64,000 nt of DNA from Zobellia amurskyensis (lineage in GTDB: Bacteria > Bacteroidota > Bacteroidia > Flavobacteriales > Flavobacteriaceae), in assembly GCF_009725985.1 (NCBI RefSeq), contig NZ_RCNR01000007.1:62001-126000 (forward strand), in the 5' to 3' direction. Under the pieces are notes generated by a model. That model searched no databases. It saw nothing but the letters and a program-made list of their open reading frames with translations, and was not told where the DNA came from. This document shows, piece by piece, positions 29,003-38,580 of the stretch. Each line of letters opens with the position of its first letter. Positions within the stretch are counted from its first letter, which is position 1. A program made the position numbers and the translations under genes.

Positions 29003-30535
29003 TTATTGGTCCCACCATACTTTAGTTTCCAAATTGTCAGGGCCCATTTGTGACACTGCAGCACTCAAGTTTTCATTATTAGCTGCCAACTCGGAATTAG
29101 GATAGGTTAAGCGGTTAACAAAATCAGTACTGATGTCTTGGGCTGGATATGGATTACTCTGTAAATCTGGAAATCCGCTTCTTCGGAAATTAGCAAAGGC
29201 TTCAGGTCCGTTTAAAAAACAGGAAACCCAATATTGATTGTTAATTTGTTCAATAGCATTGTTTGCATCGAACGGATTTTCAATCAAATACGCATTTATA
29301 TCAGCCGTCTCTATCGCTACCGATTCATCATATTCAGCCATTAACTCCATATGAGCCGTTACACCTTCATTATATAGTTCCTCCGGATTTACATTAACCC
29401 ACCCCCGTATAGCCGCTTCGGCCAATAATAATTGAGTCTGACTATAAGTAATAATGTACATGGGGGCAGTTTGTTTTACAATTCGATAGCGGTCTACTTG
29501 AGTAAAATCGTAAAAACTGGCCAATCCCAAATCATTTACAACCGTACCTATTGTGCCATTGTCATACCCCATAGGCATACCTACCTGTTCCGCAGGATCT
29601 TTAGAGCCAGATTCTATTACTTGTTCGGGGCCAGAGGTAGCACCAACAAATCGCAACGCGAGTGACATTAATCTAGGGTCATTCGTATCTGATAAAAAAT
29701 CAACAAAAGTGTCTACCAAATAAAAATTATTAGCTTCGGAAGCGTTTAGAAAGTTTCCTGCTCCATTGGTAAAATTACTATCGTGCCGAACAACATAGTT
29801 GTCTTCATTAGATTGCATAAGACCTCCATTATAGGCATCCATTACAGTTTGTTCGGCCAGAGAAGCGTTCACTTCAGTAAGACGCATTCCTAACCTCAAC
29901 AATAGTGAATTACCAAAACGTTTCCACTTGGATATGTCTCCAGAATATAAAACTTCACCATTTTCAGAAGATTCGCCTTCATCCAAACCATCAACGGCTT
30001 CTTTAACTTCTTTTATAAGATCACTGTAAATCACCTCTTGTGTATCGTAACGTGGTAAAACTATTTGCTCCGTTACTCCTTTTCCTGCTTCAAAATAGGG
30101 AATATCACCATATTCATCCGTCAATATCATGAAGGTCAACGCCTGAATTAAACGAGTCATGTGCAATAAGTTAGGGCGATCAGGAGCTCCTTCAGCTTCT
30201 AATTGACCTATGATATCACCCGTATTCTTAATTACATTTTCGTAATACTTTACCCAATGGTCATCAGTTACAACTCGATTATCTTGATTGTAATTTGCGC
30301 CAGTAAGAAACCCTGAATTAGGTGTGACAATCTGCTGAACCAAGCCCATATCATAAACTATTTGGGCATTCGAAAACGAAGTGTTTATAATAGCATTATT
30401 CAGTAAAAATATGGGATCTACATTTTCACTTGTTGGATCTACCGTATTGGTATTTATTTCGTCAAAATTTCTATCACATGAGAAGACCGCTAATAGTATA
30501 GTCAAACTCAAAAGTCTATATATTATATTTTTCAT
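29003..30535 (-). CDS. SusD-like outer-membrane lipoprotein (second pair)
   Basis: This 510-residue protein has a lipobox (L-A-V-F-S-C, Cys20) and the SusD-like helical features, including L-L-R-L-G-M-R-L near residue 215 and A-N-F-R-R-S-G near residue 450. It looks like the SusD_2/SusD-like branch rather than the RagB branch of the first pair. Its start lies 11 bases from the susC stop. It should form the surface lid of the neighbouring transporter and bind the same ligand. Because the genes that follow encode exported acid-sugar-type enzymes and not glycosidases, the ligand may be a small or oxidised carbohydrate. Confidence 0.92.
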   Translation of the reverse strand: MKNIIYRLLSLTILLAVFSCDRNFDEINTNTVDPTSENVDPIFLLNNAIINTSFSNAQIVYDMGLVQQIVTPNSGFLTGANYNQDNRVVTDDHWVKYYENVIKNTGDIIGQLEAEGAPDRPNLLHMTRLIQALTFMILTDEYGDIPYFEAGKGVTEQIVLPRYDTQEVIYSDLIKEVKEAVDGLDEGESSENGEVLYSGDISKWKRFGNSLLLRLGMRLTEVNASLAEQTVMDAYNGGLMQSNEDNYVVRHDSNFTNGAGNFLNASEANNFYLVDTFVDFLSDTNDPRLMSLALRFVGATSGPEQVIESGSKDPAEQVGMPMGYDNGTIGTVVNDLGLASFYDFTQVDRYRIVKQTAPMYIITYSQTQLLLAEAAIRGWVNVNPEELYNEGVTAHMELMAEYDESVAIETADINAYLIENPFDANNAIEQINNQYWVSCFLNGPEAFANFRRSGFPDLQSNPYPAQDISTDFVNRLTYPNSELAANNENLSAAVSQMGPDNLETKVWWDQ

Positions 30536-30546
30536 GATGTTCTCCT

Positions 30547-33500
30547 TTAAAATTTGCAGTTAAGATTTAAACCTATACTTCGGGTAGTGGGTACACCTGT
30601 AGATTCTAAACCGGATACATTATCCGAACTATACCCAAAAGAATCAGGATCAATATTAGGAACCCATTTCTTGATAATAAACAAGTTATTGGCAAACAAA
30701 CTGACCGTGACACCTCTAAAAAAGGTCTTCTCCGAAAGCATATCTCCAAAATCATAGCCTAGGTTCAATTGTCTAAATTTCCAAAAACCGCTATCATAAA
30801 CTATAGGCTCTATAAGTTGTTGCGATCTAACTACTTCCCAATAGGTTTGTGCCGGAGTTGCAACTGTATTTACCTCTCCTGCTTGGTTAACCCCATCACC
30901 CACAACCCCTCCTTCTCTACCTTCGAGGGTCATTTTGTGAAGACCATGGCGAGTAGCATTGAAATTCGTTCCTGATATCATTTTACCACCCAACTTAAAG
31001 TCAATCAAAAATGAGGCGTTGAATTTTTTATACTTAAAAGTATTTGTAACACCTCCAATCCATTTTGGCAATGCGCTTCCAAAAAACACTATATCATCTG
31101 AACGTAAGGGCCTACCATCATCTGCAAAAATCTGTCGTCCTTGGTCGTCAAATTTGTAACCAAAACCGGCTAATTGCCCTATTTCCTCACCAACTACTTG
31201 GTAAAGAAATCCGTTAAAAGCATGTGTACCTACAACTATACTTTCACCAGGAGTATCTGTCAGTAGGCTAACTACTTTTGTCTTATTGTAAGAAGCATTA
31301 AAAGTAACGTCCCATTTAAAATCCTCATTACGTATAGGTATAACTGTCAGCAGCCCTTCTACTCCATCACTTTGACTCTCGCCACTATTAATCAATGTAC
31401 TCACGAAACCTGAGGAGTTTGAAATTTGAGCTGGTACAATTTGATCAAATGTTGACTTTCTATAAACACTTAAATCTAGATTCACACGTGAATCGAACAT
31501 TCGTAAATCCAAACCTATCTCGGTTTCCTTCACTCTCATCGGTCTTAGGTCTGGGTTAGGAAGTGTACTTGTGTTCGGTGCGGCAACTGGCTGTAATTGC
31601 CCGTCTGAATTAGCAAAAAGATTTGAATTTATATTATAAAAAAGGGCATCTGAATAAGCCGGAACATCCGTATCACTACCAACCTCAGCATAGGCTGCAC
31701 GTAGTTTTCCAAAGGTTAGCCAACTAGAATCTTCAATAGAGTTTGAAAAAACATAACTAGCCGAAATAGAAGGATACATTATACTTCTGTTATCTGCTGC
31801 CAAAGTCGTAAACCAATCATTCCGTAAGGTTCCGGAAACATAATAAGTGTCTTTGTATGATAGGTCTAAGGCTCCGTACACAGAATTTACTCCGCGCTCA
31901 GAATAACTATAAATAGGATCTTTTACCCTACCGTTTTGTACAGTATAGAGGTCCCTAATAATAAAGTCGGTTACGTTTACCCTATTTAGCTTAGAAACAC
32001 GCTTCATTTTGTTACCCCCAAGATTAAGCCCAAGTCCAAAATCATCACCAAAATCTTTGGCAGCAGATATAAGAAAATCTACATTGGTTTCACGAAACCT
32101 TCTCACTTCTTGGGTATATGTACCGTTAACAAAACCTTCGGGTGCTGGTGCCCTTGAAGCCTGCCCGGTTGGATAGCCATTATAGTCTTGGTCTCTTGAC
32201 CAGTAATCTTGACCTACCCTAACTTGACCAAAAAGCCATGGCAAGAAATTGTATTTTAATGATGCATTTCCAAAAACACGGTCTCTTTCTATATTATTAA
32301 ATTGCTCACTAAGAGTAAAATAAGGATTGGTCCTATTTCTAAAACGGGAATACACAAACTCATTTCCACTTTCGTCAAATTTCTTGTCATCTAACAGACC
32401 AAGCGGCATTGAATTGGCCATATTGTACAAAGCAACCGATATGGTATTGTCTTGCTGCCCAACGTTAGGAGGATTGGTGTTTTTTTCATTTGAATAGTTG
32501 ATGTTGGTGCTGAAGGATAATTTATCGGAAAGTTCATAACTAGCACCCAGACCTACGTTCACCCTTTTAAATTCATTGTTGGGTGTAATACCATCGCTTT
32601 CGAGGTTAGAAAGAGACAAGTTGAACCCTCCTTTTTCACCATTACCGGAAAGGCTAATACTATTGGTAATATCAAGTCCACTCCTGTAAAATTTCTTAAT
32701 TCTATCATAAACCGGCGCATATGGAACCTCTACGCCATCAAACAATATTTGGGTCATACCAGGTTGGAACTTTTCACCAAAAGACCATTGACCAGATGTT
32801 GGGTTTATGGTCGTAGGTCTTACTCCATTCTCACCTTGACCGTATTCATACTGATAATCCGTAAAATCTAGAGGAGTGTGATCTGCAATACTCAGGTTAT
32901 ATGTAACTCCAATACCTTGGCCAGTTCCTCTAGTTTTTGTTGTAATCATGATTACACCGTCTTTTGCTCGAGACCCGTACAGAGCTGCACCTGTAGCCCC
33001 TTTAAGGATGGTCATGCTTTCAATATCATCAGGGTTAATGCTTGAAAAACCATCACCTCCATCAGAGTATACACCTCCATCACTTGTTCCTAGCTCACCA
33101 CTCCCGCCGGAACTACCAATATTTGTTCCGAAACTAGAGTTGTCTATGGGTACCCCATTTACAACAATTAACGGGTTGTTTGTACCAGAAATGGAAGACT
33201 GACCACGAATACGCACTTTAGAAGATCCGCCCGGGCCAGTTCCTAGAGCAGATACATTTACCCCTGCTACTTTACCTTGTAATGTATTCATGAAGTTAGA
33301 TGAACGGTTTACATTTACTTCATCTGCATCTACTTTAGCTACTGAATACCCCAACTTTCTAGTTTCTTGTTTAATACCTAAGGCGGTCACCACTACCTCA
33401 TCTAATGACTCTGAGTCCTCTGCCAATTCCACATTGATTTGTGTTGAAGAGCCTACTGAAACTTCCTTAGACGCGAATCCTAAAGAACTAAAAACTAATA

Positions 33501-34041
33501 TAGGATTGCCGCCCTGAGTAGTAATCACATAATTACCATCAAAATCAGTAGCTGTACCGTTCGTAGTGCCTTTTTCTACAACAGATACACTTGGCAACGG
33601 CACTCCATCCGTATCTGTTACAATTCCAGATATTTCCTGCTGCAACACTAAGTTGTTCTTTAATTTTCTCACCTTAGAAGTTGAACGGGTAAGAATAATT
33701 TGAGTATCAAGAATCTCAAACGATATTGCTGTTCCTTTAAACAAATCGGTAAGTACGCCTGTAATAGGTGTTCTCACGTAACTTACAGTTACTTTTCTAT
33801 TGTAATTGACCTGATTGTCATTATACAATACTTTAAAATCAGTTAAAGATTCTATTTCCTGTAAAACTTTCTCCACCGTTACATTCTGTAACTGGATGGT
33901 TATTTCCGTATCAGCCGAAGACGGTTTTCCCTGTACTTGGAAAAATAAAATGGCAAAAACGCAAAAGCTGATTTTCATTTTCTGCTGTAGTTTCATTGGA
34001 TAAGGAGTGTTAGTTCCTATCCAAGTAAATGGGTTTTTCAT
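30547..34041 (-). CDS. SusC/RagA-type TonB-dependent transporter with STN domain
   Basis: The ATG at 34039-34041 is preferred over an upstream in-frame ATG at 34083 because it shortens a long charged leader before the hydrophobic signal (about 26-40). This gives about 1164 residues. An STN domain (about 50-105, with I-Q-L-Q-N-V-T-V-E-K-V-L) follows, then a carboxypeptidase-D-regulatory-like domain (about 135-215), TonB box and plug (about 215-350) and the barrel. STN-bearing SusC proteins signal through FecR to an ECF sigma factor, and both are encoded directly upstream. It imports the ligand presented by the adjacent SusD-like protein. Confidence 0.93.
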   Translation of the reverse strand: MKNPFTWIGTNTPYPMKLQQKMKISFCVFAILFFQVQGKPSSADTEITIQLQNVTVEKVLQEIESLTDFKVLYNDNQVNYNRKVTVSYVRTPITGVLTDLFKGTAISFEILDTQIILTRSTSKVRKLKNNLVLQQEISGIVTDTDGVPLPSVSVVEKGTTNGTATDFDGNYVITTQGGNPILVFSSLGFASKEVSVGSSTQINVELAEDSESLDEVVVTALGIKQETRKLGYSVAKVDADEVNVNRSSNFMNTLQGKVAGVNVSALGTGPGGSSKVRIRGQSSISGTNNPLIVVNGVPIDNSSFGTNIGSSGGSGELGTSDGGVYSDGGDGFSSINPDDIESMTILKGATGAALYGSRAKDGVIMITTKTRGTGQGIGVTYNLSIADHTPLDFTDYQYEYGQGENGVRPTTINPTSGQWSFGEKFQPGMTQILFDGVEVPYAPVYDRIKKFYRSGLDITNSISLSGNGEKGGFNLSLSNLESDGITPNNEFKRVNVGLGASYELSDKLSFSTNINYSNEKNTNPPNVGQQDNTISVALYNMANSMPLGLLDDKKFDESGNEFVYSRFRNRTNPYFTLSEQFNNIERDRVFGNASLKYNFLPWLFGQVRVGQDYWSRDQDYNGYPTGQASRAPAPEGFVNGTYTQEVRRFRETNVDFLISAAKDFGDDFGLGLNLGGNKMKRVSKLNRVNVTDFIIRDLYTVQNGRVKDPIYSYSERGVNSVYGALDLSYKDTYYVSGTLRNDWFTTLAADNRSIMYPSISASYVFSNSIEDSSWLTFGKLRAAYAEVGSDTDVPAYSDALFYNINSNLFANSDGQLQPVAAPNTSTLPNPDLRPMRVKETEIGLDLRMFDSRVNLDLSVYRKSTFDQIVPAQISNSSGFVSTLINSGESQSDGVEGLLTVIPIRNEDFKWDVTFNASYNKTKVVSLLTDTPGESIVVGTHAFNGFLYQVVGEEIGQLAGFGYKFDDQGRQIFADDGRPLRSDDIVFFGSALPKWIGGVTNTFKYKKFNASFLIDFKLGGKMISGTNFNATRHGLHKMTLEGREGGVVGDGVNQAGEVNTVATPAQTYWEVVRSQQLIEPIVYDSGFWKFRQLNLGYDFGDMLSEKTFFRGVTVSLFANNLFIIKKWVPNIDPDSFGYSSDNVSGLESTGVPTTRSIGLNLNCKF

Positions 34042-34093
34042 ATCTTTGTTCAAATTTAGATGGTTAACGTAACTGTGGATCACTCTAAATCAT

Positions 34094-34123
34094 AATCGGG
34101 AAATGTTGGAGCATTTTCCGATT
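34094..34123. terminator. Hairpin between fecR and susC
   Basis: A 12-base stem with one G-T-type mismatch (34094-34105 with 34112-34123) sits between the fecR stop and the susC start. The T-tract is on the plus-strand side, away from the direction of fecR and susC, so simple termination is doubtful. It may be an mRNA structure. Confidence 0.4.
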
Positions 34124-34172
34124 TTTTTTGATTTGAAAGGTTGGTTTTTTTATTTCATTTCATAGGCATTTT

Positions 34173-35333
34173 TTATGGTTTTGTTATAGTTATTCGTGAA
34201 CCTTTAACAGTGAATTTCATAGCATAGTTTTTGCTAAAGGCTTCAAGTACTTGCGAGATAGTTTCCGTATCAAAACTTGCATTAAAACGAACCTCGTTAA
34301 GTTGTTCGTAGCTGTTGTTTATGGTTACATTATAATTCCGCTCTAGTTTTTTCACAATTGCTTTAAAGGGCATGTGGCTAAAAATAATTTTTCCATCCAT
34401 CCATCCGGTATACAAGTCCGTATCCACCTCTTTAAATTTAATTGCATGCCTCTGTTTACCCCATACTGCCATATGCCCTGGTATCAAACGCTTTGATTCT
34501 TCATTAAACTTCGTGCTTTCTTCAAAAAAGCCAACAGATCCTTCAACCAATACTGTTTTGATATTTGGGTCTTCTGGATAAGCAGACAGATTAAATTTGG
34601 TACCCAGAACTTGGATGTTTAATTTATTAGCAGTAATTATAAAAGGACTTGTCTCATCTTTTGCAACATCAAAATAACCTTCTCCTTGCAAATACACTTT
34701 ACGTTTCTTCCCTTTCATGAATTCTACCGGATACTTCAAACTGCTTCCTGAGTTTAAGTGGGCCTTGGTCCCATCAGAGAGTATGAGTACAAATCTTTTA
34801 CCGTATGGCACACTTACAGTATTGAAAACTATTTCCTTTGCTTTACCGCCCTTATGATAAATAATTTGATTGCCTTGTTGCAAACCAACCCTATCTCCTT
34901 TTTTATTGTAAACCGATGCGCTACTTGCCTCAGATATTGTTTTGACGGTCCCGTCCGAAAGTTCTAGAGTAATTTGATCGGTATTCTCTATAGCTACCTT
35001 ACTAGTATTCTGATAAAAATTATGATTCCAATAGAAATACCCTAATCCAAAAAACAATAAAACTGCAGCTGCATATTTTCCAAATTTGTAGAGAGTTAGC
35101 ATTTTTACCGTGCGCTTATCTTTGCGTATCTTTCTTATTAATTCCTGTTTGGCCTTATTCTTATTATACTGACTCATAATATGCCTTGTGGTGTAATCAA
35201 TTTGTATTTGGGACCGAAACATCTGTTTGCAGTCCTCATTTTTTAATGCAGAATTCAAATTATCCAGCTCTTTTGAAGAGATAGAATGCGTTAAAAACTT
35301 CACTACTAAATTTTCGAAGCCTGAATCTTTCAT
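34173..35333 (-). CDS. FecR-family anti-sigma factor
   Basis: This 386-residue protein has a cytosolic N-terminus (about 1-80) that would bind the sigma factor, one transmembrane helix (about 83-102, A-A-A-V-L-L-F-F-G-L-G) and a periplasmic FecR domain (about 175-275, with V-P-Y-G-K-R-F and T-K-F-N-L-S-A-Y). A C-terminal DUF4974 domain (about 315-385) resembles the STN fold and probably contacts the STN of the neighbouring SusC. The gene is divergent from the ECF sigma gene with about 108 bases between them, and lies upstream of susC on the same strand. It transmits ligand occupancy to the sigma factor. Confidence 0.93.
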   Translation of the reverse strand: MKDSGFENLVVKFLTHSISSKELDNLNSALKNEDCKQMFRSQIQIDYTTRHIMSQYNKNKAKQELIRKIRKDKRTVKMLTLYKFGKYAAAVLLFFGLGYFYWNHNFYQNTSKVAIENTDQITLELSDGTVKTISEASSASVYNKKGDRVGLQQGNQIIYHKGGKAKEIVFNTVSVPYGKRFVLILSDGTKAHLNSGSSLKYPVEFMKGKKRKVYLQGEGYFDVAKDETSPFIITANKLNIQVLGTKFNLSAYPEDPNIKTVLVEGSVGFFEESTKFNEESKRLIPGHMAVWGKQRHAIKFKEVDTDLYTGWMDGKIIFSHMPFKAIVKKLERNYNVTINNSYEQLNEVRFNASFDTETISQVLEAFSKNYAMKFTVKGSRITITKP

Positions 35334-35441
35334 ATTACGATATCTGCTTTTATTACGTAGCCATTTTACATAACCCTAAAATTTTTATCATTTTTTTTCA
35401 TAATTTTAAACCTAAACACTAGTAAAAATAATTTTCACATA

Positions 35442-36032
35442 ATGATACAAACTGATTTTAGTAATAGCATTCACCTGATTGAACACTTAAAAAATGGAGA
35501 CGAGCGTGCTTATGAATATTTGGTAGACATATATCATCACAGACTATGTATATACGCCAGTAGTTTGGTAAACGATAAGGACCAAGCAGAAGATATTGTT
35601 CAAAATGTATTTATTAAAACATGGGAAAGAAGAGATAACTTAAAAACTGATTTCACTATAAAAAGTTTTCTTTATAAATCCGTTCATAATGAATTCATAG
35701 ACCAATACCGAAAACAAAAATCTGTTACAGCTTTAGAAAAAAAGTATATAGAGGAGCTGGAAAGGTTTACTGAAAAAGATGAGATATTTTTTGAAAAATT
35801 GCTTGGTATTGTTCAACAGGAAATACAGAACTTACCTCCAAAATGTCGGAAAATATTTTTGATGAGTAAGCAAGAAGGATTCAGTAATATAGAAATAGCA
35901 GAACAATTAAACCTTTCTAAAAAGACTATAGAATACCATATAACCAAAGCTTTTGCCATTTTAAGGCAAAAAGCGAATAACGACATAGGACCTATTCTTT
36001 TCTTGTTATACAGATTTCGAAATATAAAGTAA
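35442..36032 (+). CDS. ECF RNA polymerase sigma factor
   Basis: This 196-residue sigma-70 family protein contains region 2 (about 25-95, with D-Q-A-E-D-I-V-Q-N-V-F-I) and region 4 (about 125-180, with the L-N-L-S-K-K-T-I-E-Y-H-I recognition helix). It has no region 1 or 3, as expected for the ECF class used with FecR and SusC in Bacteroidota. It is transcribed away from fecR but pairs with it functionally. It should direct transcription of the fecR-susC-susD-enolase-RraA operon when the transporter is occupied. Confidence 0.93.
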   Translation: MIQTDFSNSIHLIEHLKNGDERAYEYLVDIYHHRLCIYASSLVNDKDQAEDIVQNVFIKTWERRDNLKTDFTIKSFLYKSVHNEFIDQYRKQKSVTALEKKYIEELERFTEKDEIFFEKLLGIVQQEIQNLPPKCRKIFLMSKQEGFSNIEIAEQLNLSKKTIEYHITKAFAILRQKANNDIGPILFLLYRFRNIK

Positions 36033-36253
36033 CTAAAAAGCATTATAGTCTTGTAGACTCCATTACTAACGTAACAAAAAAATAGATTGAAAAAAATCCA
36101 ACCGTCATTTTTTTAAAGTTATTTCCTTAGGTTTCTTTTAGTCATTGTTATGTAAGAATTCTTCTAAAAACGAATAAAAACGCCGTTCAACAAAAAACTA
36201 CCGGCACTTGGCATTATATTTTTTTATTTGTGTTCTCTGCCAAAACCACTAAC

Positions 36254-36961
36254 ATGAAAAACCACCAAAGTGCCAATACCCACATGGTAAGTACACTTAC
36301 CGAAACCGAACGAGCCATTTTTTATAGAAAAACGTACACTCATTTAGCTGGAGCAGTTTTGCTCTTTGTTGTTGTAGAAACGCTATTTTTTCAAATTCCA
36401 TTTGTATTGAATTTTGCTCTATCGCTAACGGAAGGGTATAGTTGGTTGATTATGTTAGGTGCATTTCTGTTCATCACTAATTATGCGGAACGTTTAGCTT
36501 TAAAAAGTGATGACAATACTATGCACTATTTGGCCCTTCTATTATACATTGTTGCCGAGGCATTTATTTTTATTCCATTAATATTCATAGCACTTTCATT
36601 CACGGAAGACGGTTCTTTTAATATTCTGAATCAGGCGGCTATCATGACTCTTTCACTATTTACCGGACTGTCCGCCATTGTTTTGCTTACCAGAAAAGAC
36701 TTTTCATTTTTAAAATCAATATTGGCCGTTGGTTTCGCAATTGCCCTTGGACTCATAGTAGCCGGTATATTGTTTGGTTTTAACCTTGGACTTTTATTCA
36801 GTGCTGTCATGGTTATTTTAGCCTCTGGGTCAATTTTATACCAGACTTCCAACCTTGTGCACAAATACAAATCAAACCAATATGTAGCTGCTTCCTTAGG
36901 TCTTTTTGCCAGCCTTATGCTACTGTTCTGGTATATACTTAATATTCATGTAAGTGATTAA
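36254..36961 (+). CDS. Bax inhibitor-1/YccA-family membrane protein
   Basis: The ATG at 36254 is used, since the longer frame begins with an unsupported GTG. The product has about 235 residues with about seven hydrophobic helices, the layout of the BI-1/YccA (TMBIM) family. It also has the typical N-terminal R-x-I-F-Y-R-K-T-Y segment and an early hydrophobic V-V-V-E-T-L-F-F helix. Bacterial members are inner-membrane proteins linked to membrane-protein quality control or ion leak, with no assigned enzyme activity. The gene is followed by a clear terminator, so it is a monocistron. Confidence 0.8.
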   Translation: MKNHQSANTHMVSTLTETERAIFYRKTYTHLAGAVLLFVVVETLFFQIPFVLNFALSLTEGYSWLIMLGAFLFITNYAERLALKSDDNTMHYLALLLYIVAEAFIFIPLIFIALSFTEDGSFNILNQAAIMTLSLFTGLSAIVLLTRKDFSFLKSILAVGFAIALGLIVAGILFGFNLGLLFSAVMVILASGSILYQTSNLVHKYKSNQYVAASLGLFASLMLLFWYILNIHVSD

Positions 36962-36990
36962 TTTTTAGTGTTTATATTTTTAAGTTGAAG

Positions 36991-37018
36991 GCCCCGTCAA
37001 TTTTTCGGGGCTTTTTTA
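36991..37018 (+). terminator. Intrinsic terminator after BI-1 gene
   Basis: A GCCCCG/CGGGGC stem with a nine-base loop is followed directly by a run of T residues, 30 bases after the stop codon. Confidence 0.88.
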
Positions 37019-37050
37019 TACCTTAACCTTTCATACCCTAAACCTATTGA

Positions 37051-37482
37051 ATGATGAAAAACAAAACCATACTATTACTCTTGTTCTTTGTATCGCTTGG
37101 TTCTTTAACTGCTCAAAACAGTGATGTTGAAATTATAAAAGAAATACTTCACAATCAAGAAACCGCTTGGTCCAATCAAGATTTGGAAGGCTTTATGGAG
37201 GGTTATTGGAAATCTGATGAACTAACCTATTATAGTGGCGGTAAGATTACCAAGGGTTGGCAAACGACCTTGGATAATTATAAAAAAGGATATCCTAGCA
37301 AAGCCGAAATAGGGACATTAAACTTTAAGATTGATCAGGTCACAAAAATCAACGAAGAGTCTTACTATGTTATGGGACAATATTTTTTGGCACGAGAAGT
37401 TGGTGATGCCAATGGTACTTTTATGATAATCTTTAAAAAGATCAATGGGGAGTGGAAAATTATAGCGGATTCTTCCTGCTAA
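37051..37482 (+). CDS. Exported NTF2-like (DUF4440-type) protein
   Basis: This 143-residue protein has a Sec signal (about 1-22, ending L-T-A-Q). A DUF4440/SnoaL-like fold follows, with an early Q-E-T-A-W-S-N-Q-D-L-E-G-F helix and the final K-I-N-G-E-W-K-I-I-A-D strand. It is the same broad family as the proteins at 25873-26304 and 47812-48270 but is not adjacent to enzymes. Homologues are common in flavobacteria, and the function is unknown. Confidence 0.82.
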   Translation: MMKNKTILLLLFFVSLGSLTAQNSDVEIIKEILHNQETAWSNQDLEGFMEGYWKSDELTYYSGGKITKGWQTTLDNYKKGYPSKAEIGTLNFKIDQVTKINEESYYVMGQYFLAREVGDANGTFMIIFKKINGEWKIIADSSC

Positions 37483-37525
37483 CCCATATCTTTATATAGA
37501 CCACAGGTCATATTACTAAACTACC

Positions 37526-38458
37526 TTATTTCTTCTCTTCTACCGCAATATTTGCGGCTGCGGAAGGATAGTATTTGATACGTCTTGTAGTGTACGTATT
37601 ATTTGGTGTTATAATTTCTTTTACCCAGTTGTTCGCTGGGGTACTATCAAACTGATATATATACTGCTGAATTAAATCTCCAAAACGTTTTTTGGTTTTA
37701 GTAGACGATAAAAACCCATTTTCATCATACTGATAGCTTTCTTCCTTTTGAGATATCCATTTTTGAGTAGAGCTGTCATAGAAAAATTCACCATGAGCCG
37801 TTAATTTACTGTTATCATCAAAAACCTCAACAACTTTTGAAGCAAGATTGCCCTCTATATAATTTTCTGAAACAACTTTTTTTAGTTGCTGACCATTTTC
37901 CGTTATTTGAGATGTAGTTATCAGTTTAGACAACATACCATTTACTGTCTGGGTAATTGTAGATACACTATCATTCTGAACGTACTCAAAATCGCTCTCA
38001 TCTATACCACTGGTATTGGTCCGGACCAGTTTAGTAAGTTTTTGATCCGCATCATAAATATATACATTCTTTTCCAACTGTTGTTTTTCATAGGAAACGA
38101 TTTTTTCGGTTATCTTCCTTGCTACGGTATCTATTTCATAAAGACTAGCAATAGAAGTGGCGTAATCAAAACTGCCATCCATGTAATTTTCTACTCTGCG
38201 TTCCTTAAGGAATCCGTTTAAGTATTTGTAATACGTGGTCTCGTAATCCGTGTCATTAAAACGGGTAATGGACTTTGTTAAAAAGCCTTCTGTGTTAAAA
38301 TAATATTCTTCCTTACCATAGTCCGTAATGACTAAACAGGATTTTACGTTCCCTTTTAGATTAAAATCGGAAACCTTAAAAATCTCGATGTCTTGAGAAA
38401 ACATCGTTGAAGATATTCCCCATACCATAATACATACAAGCAAGAATTCTTTTACCAT
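37526..38458 (-). CDS. Exported protein of unknown function with YD-like repeats
   Basis: This 310-residue protein has a Sec signal (about 1-21, ending T-M-F-S-Q). The body is rich in beta-strand and carries short units resembling YD/RHS repeats, such as Y-Q-Y-D-E-N-G-F-L-S-S-T and Y-I-Y-D-A-D-Q-K-L-T. No catalytic signature is visible. It is convergent with the NTF2-like gene and located downstream of dnaK on the same strand beyond a strong terminator. I do not recognise a specific function, and a periplasmic or surface location is likely. Confidence 0.75.
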   Translation of the reverse strand: MVKEFLLVCIMVWGISSTMFSQDIEIFKVSDFNLKGNVKSCLVITDYGKEEYYFNTEGFLTKSITRFNDTDYETTYYKYLNGFLKERRVENYMDGSFDYATSIASLYEIDTVARKITEKIVSYEKQQLEKNVYIYDADQKLTKLVRTNTSGIDESDFEYVQNDSVSTITQTVNGMLSKLITTSQITENGQQLKKVVSENYIEGNLASKVVEVFDDNSKLTAHGEFFYDSSTQKWISQKEESYQYDENGFLSSTKTKKRFGDLIQQYIYQFDSTPANNWVKEIITPNNTYTTRRIKYYPSAAANIAVEEKK

Positions 38459-38519
38459 ACTGCAAAACTACTTGATATTCTGTCAACTGAAAACAAAACA
38501 CGTACCAAATCTACAAAAC

Positions 38520-38552
38520 GAAAAGACCCGCTCAGTAAAAACTGAGCGGGTC
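38520..38552 (-). terminator. Intrinsic terminator after dnaK
   Basis: A perfect 11-base stem GACCCGCTCAG/CTGAGCGGGTC with a six-base loop is followed on the minus strand by a T-rich run (TTTTCGTTTTG). It lies 29 bases beyond the dnaK stop. Confidence 0.92.
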
Positions 38553-38580
38553 CTATATTCATAGCGCTAAGCGCTTATAC

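Noticed and set aside
36230-36253. Longer N-terminus for the BI-1 protein using GTG
   Set aside because: The ATG at 36254 gives the normal family start, and the extra residues look non-conserved.
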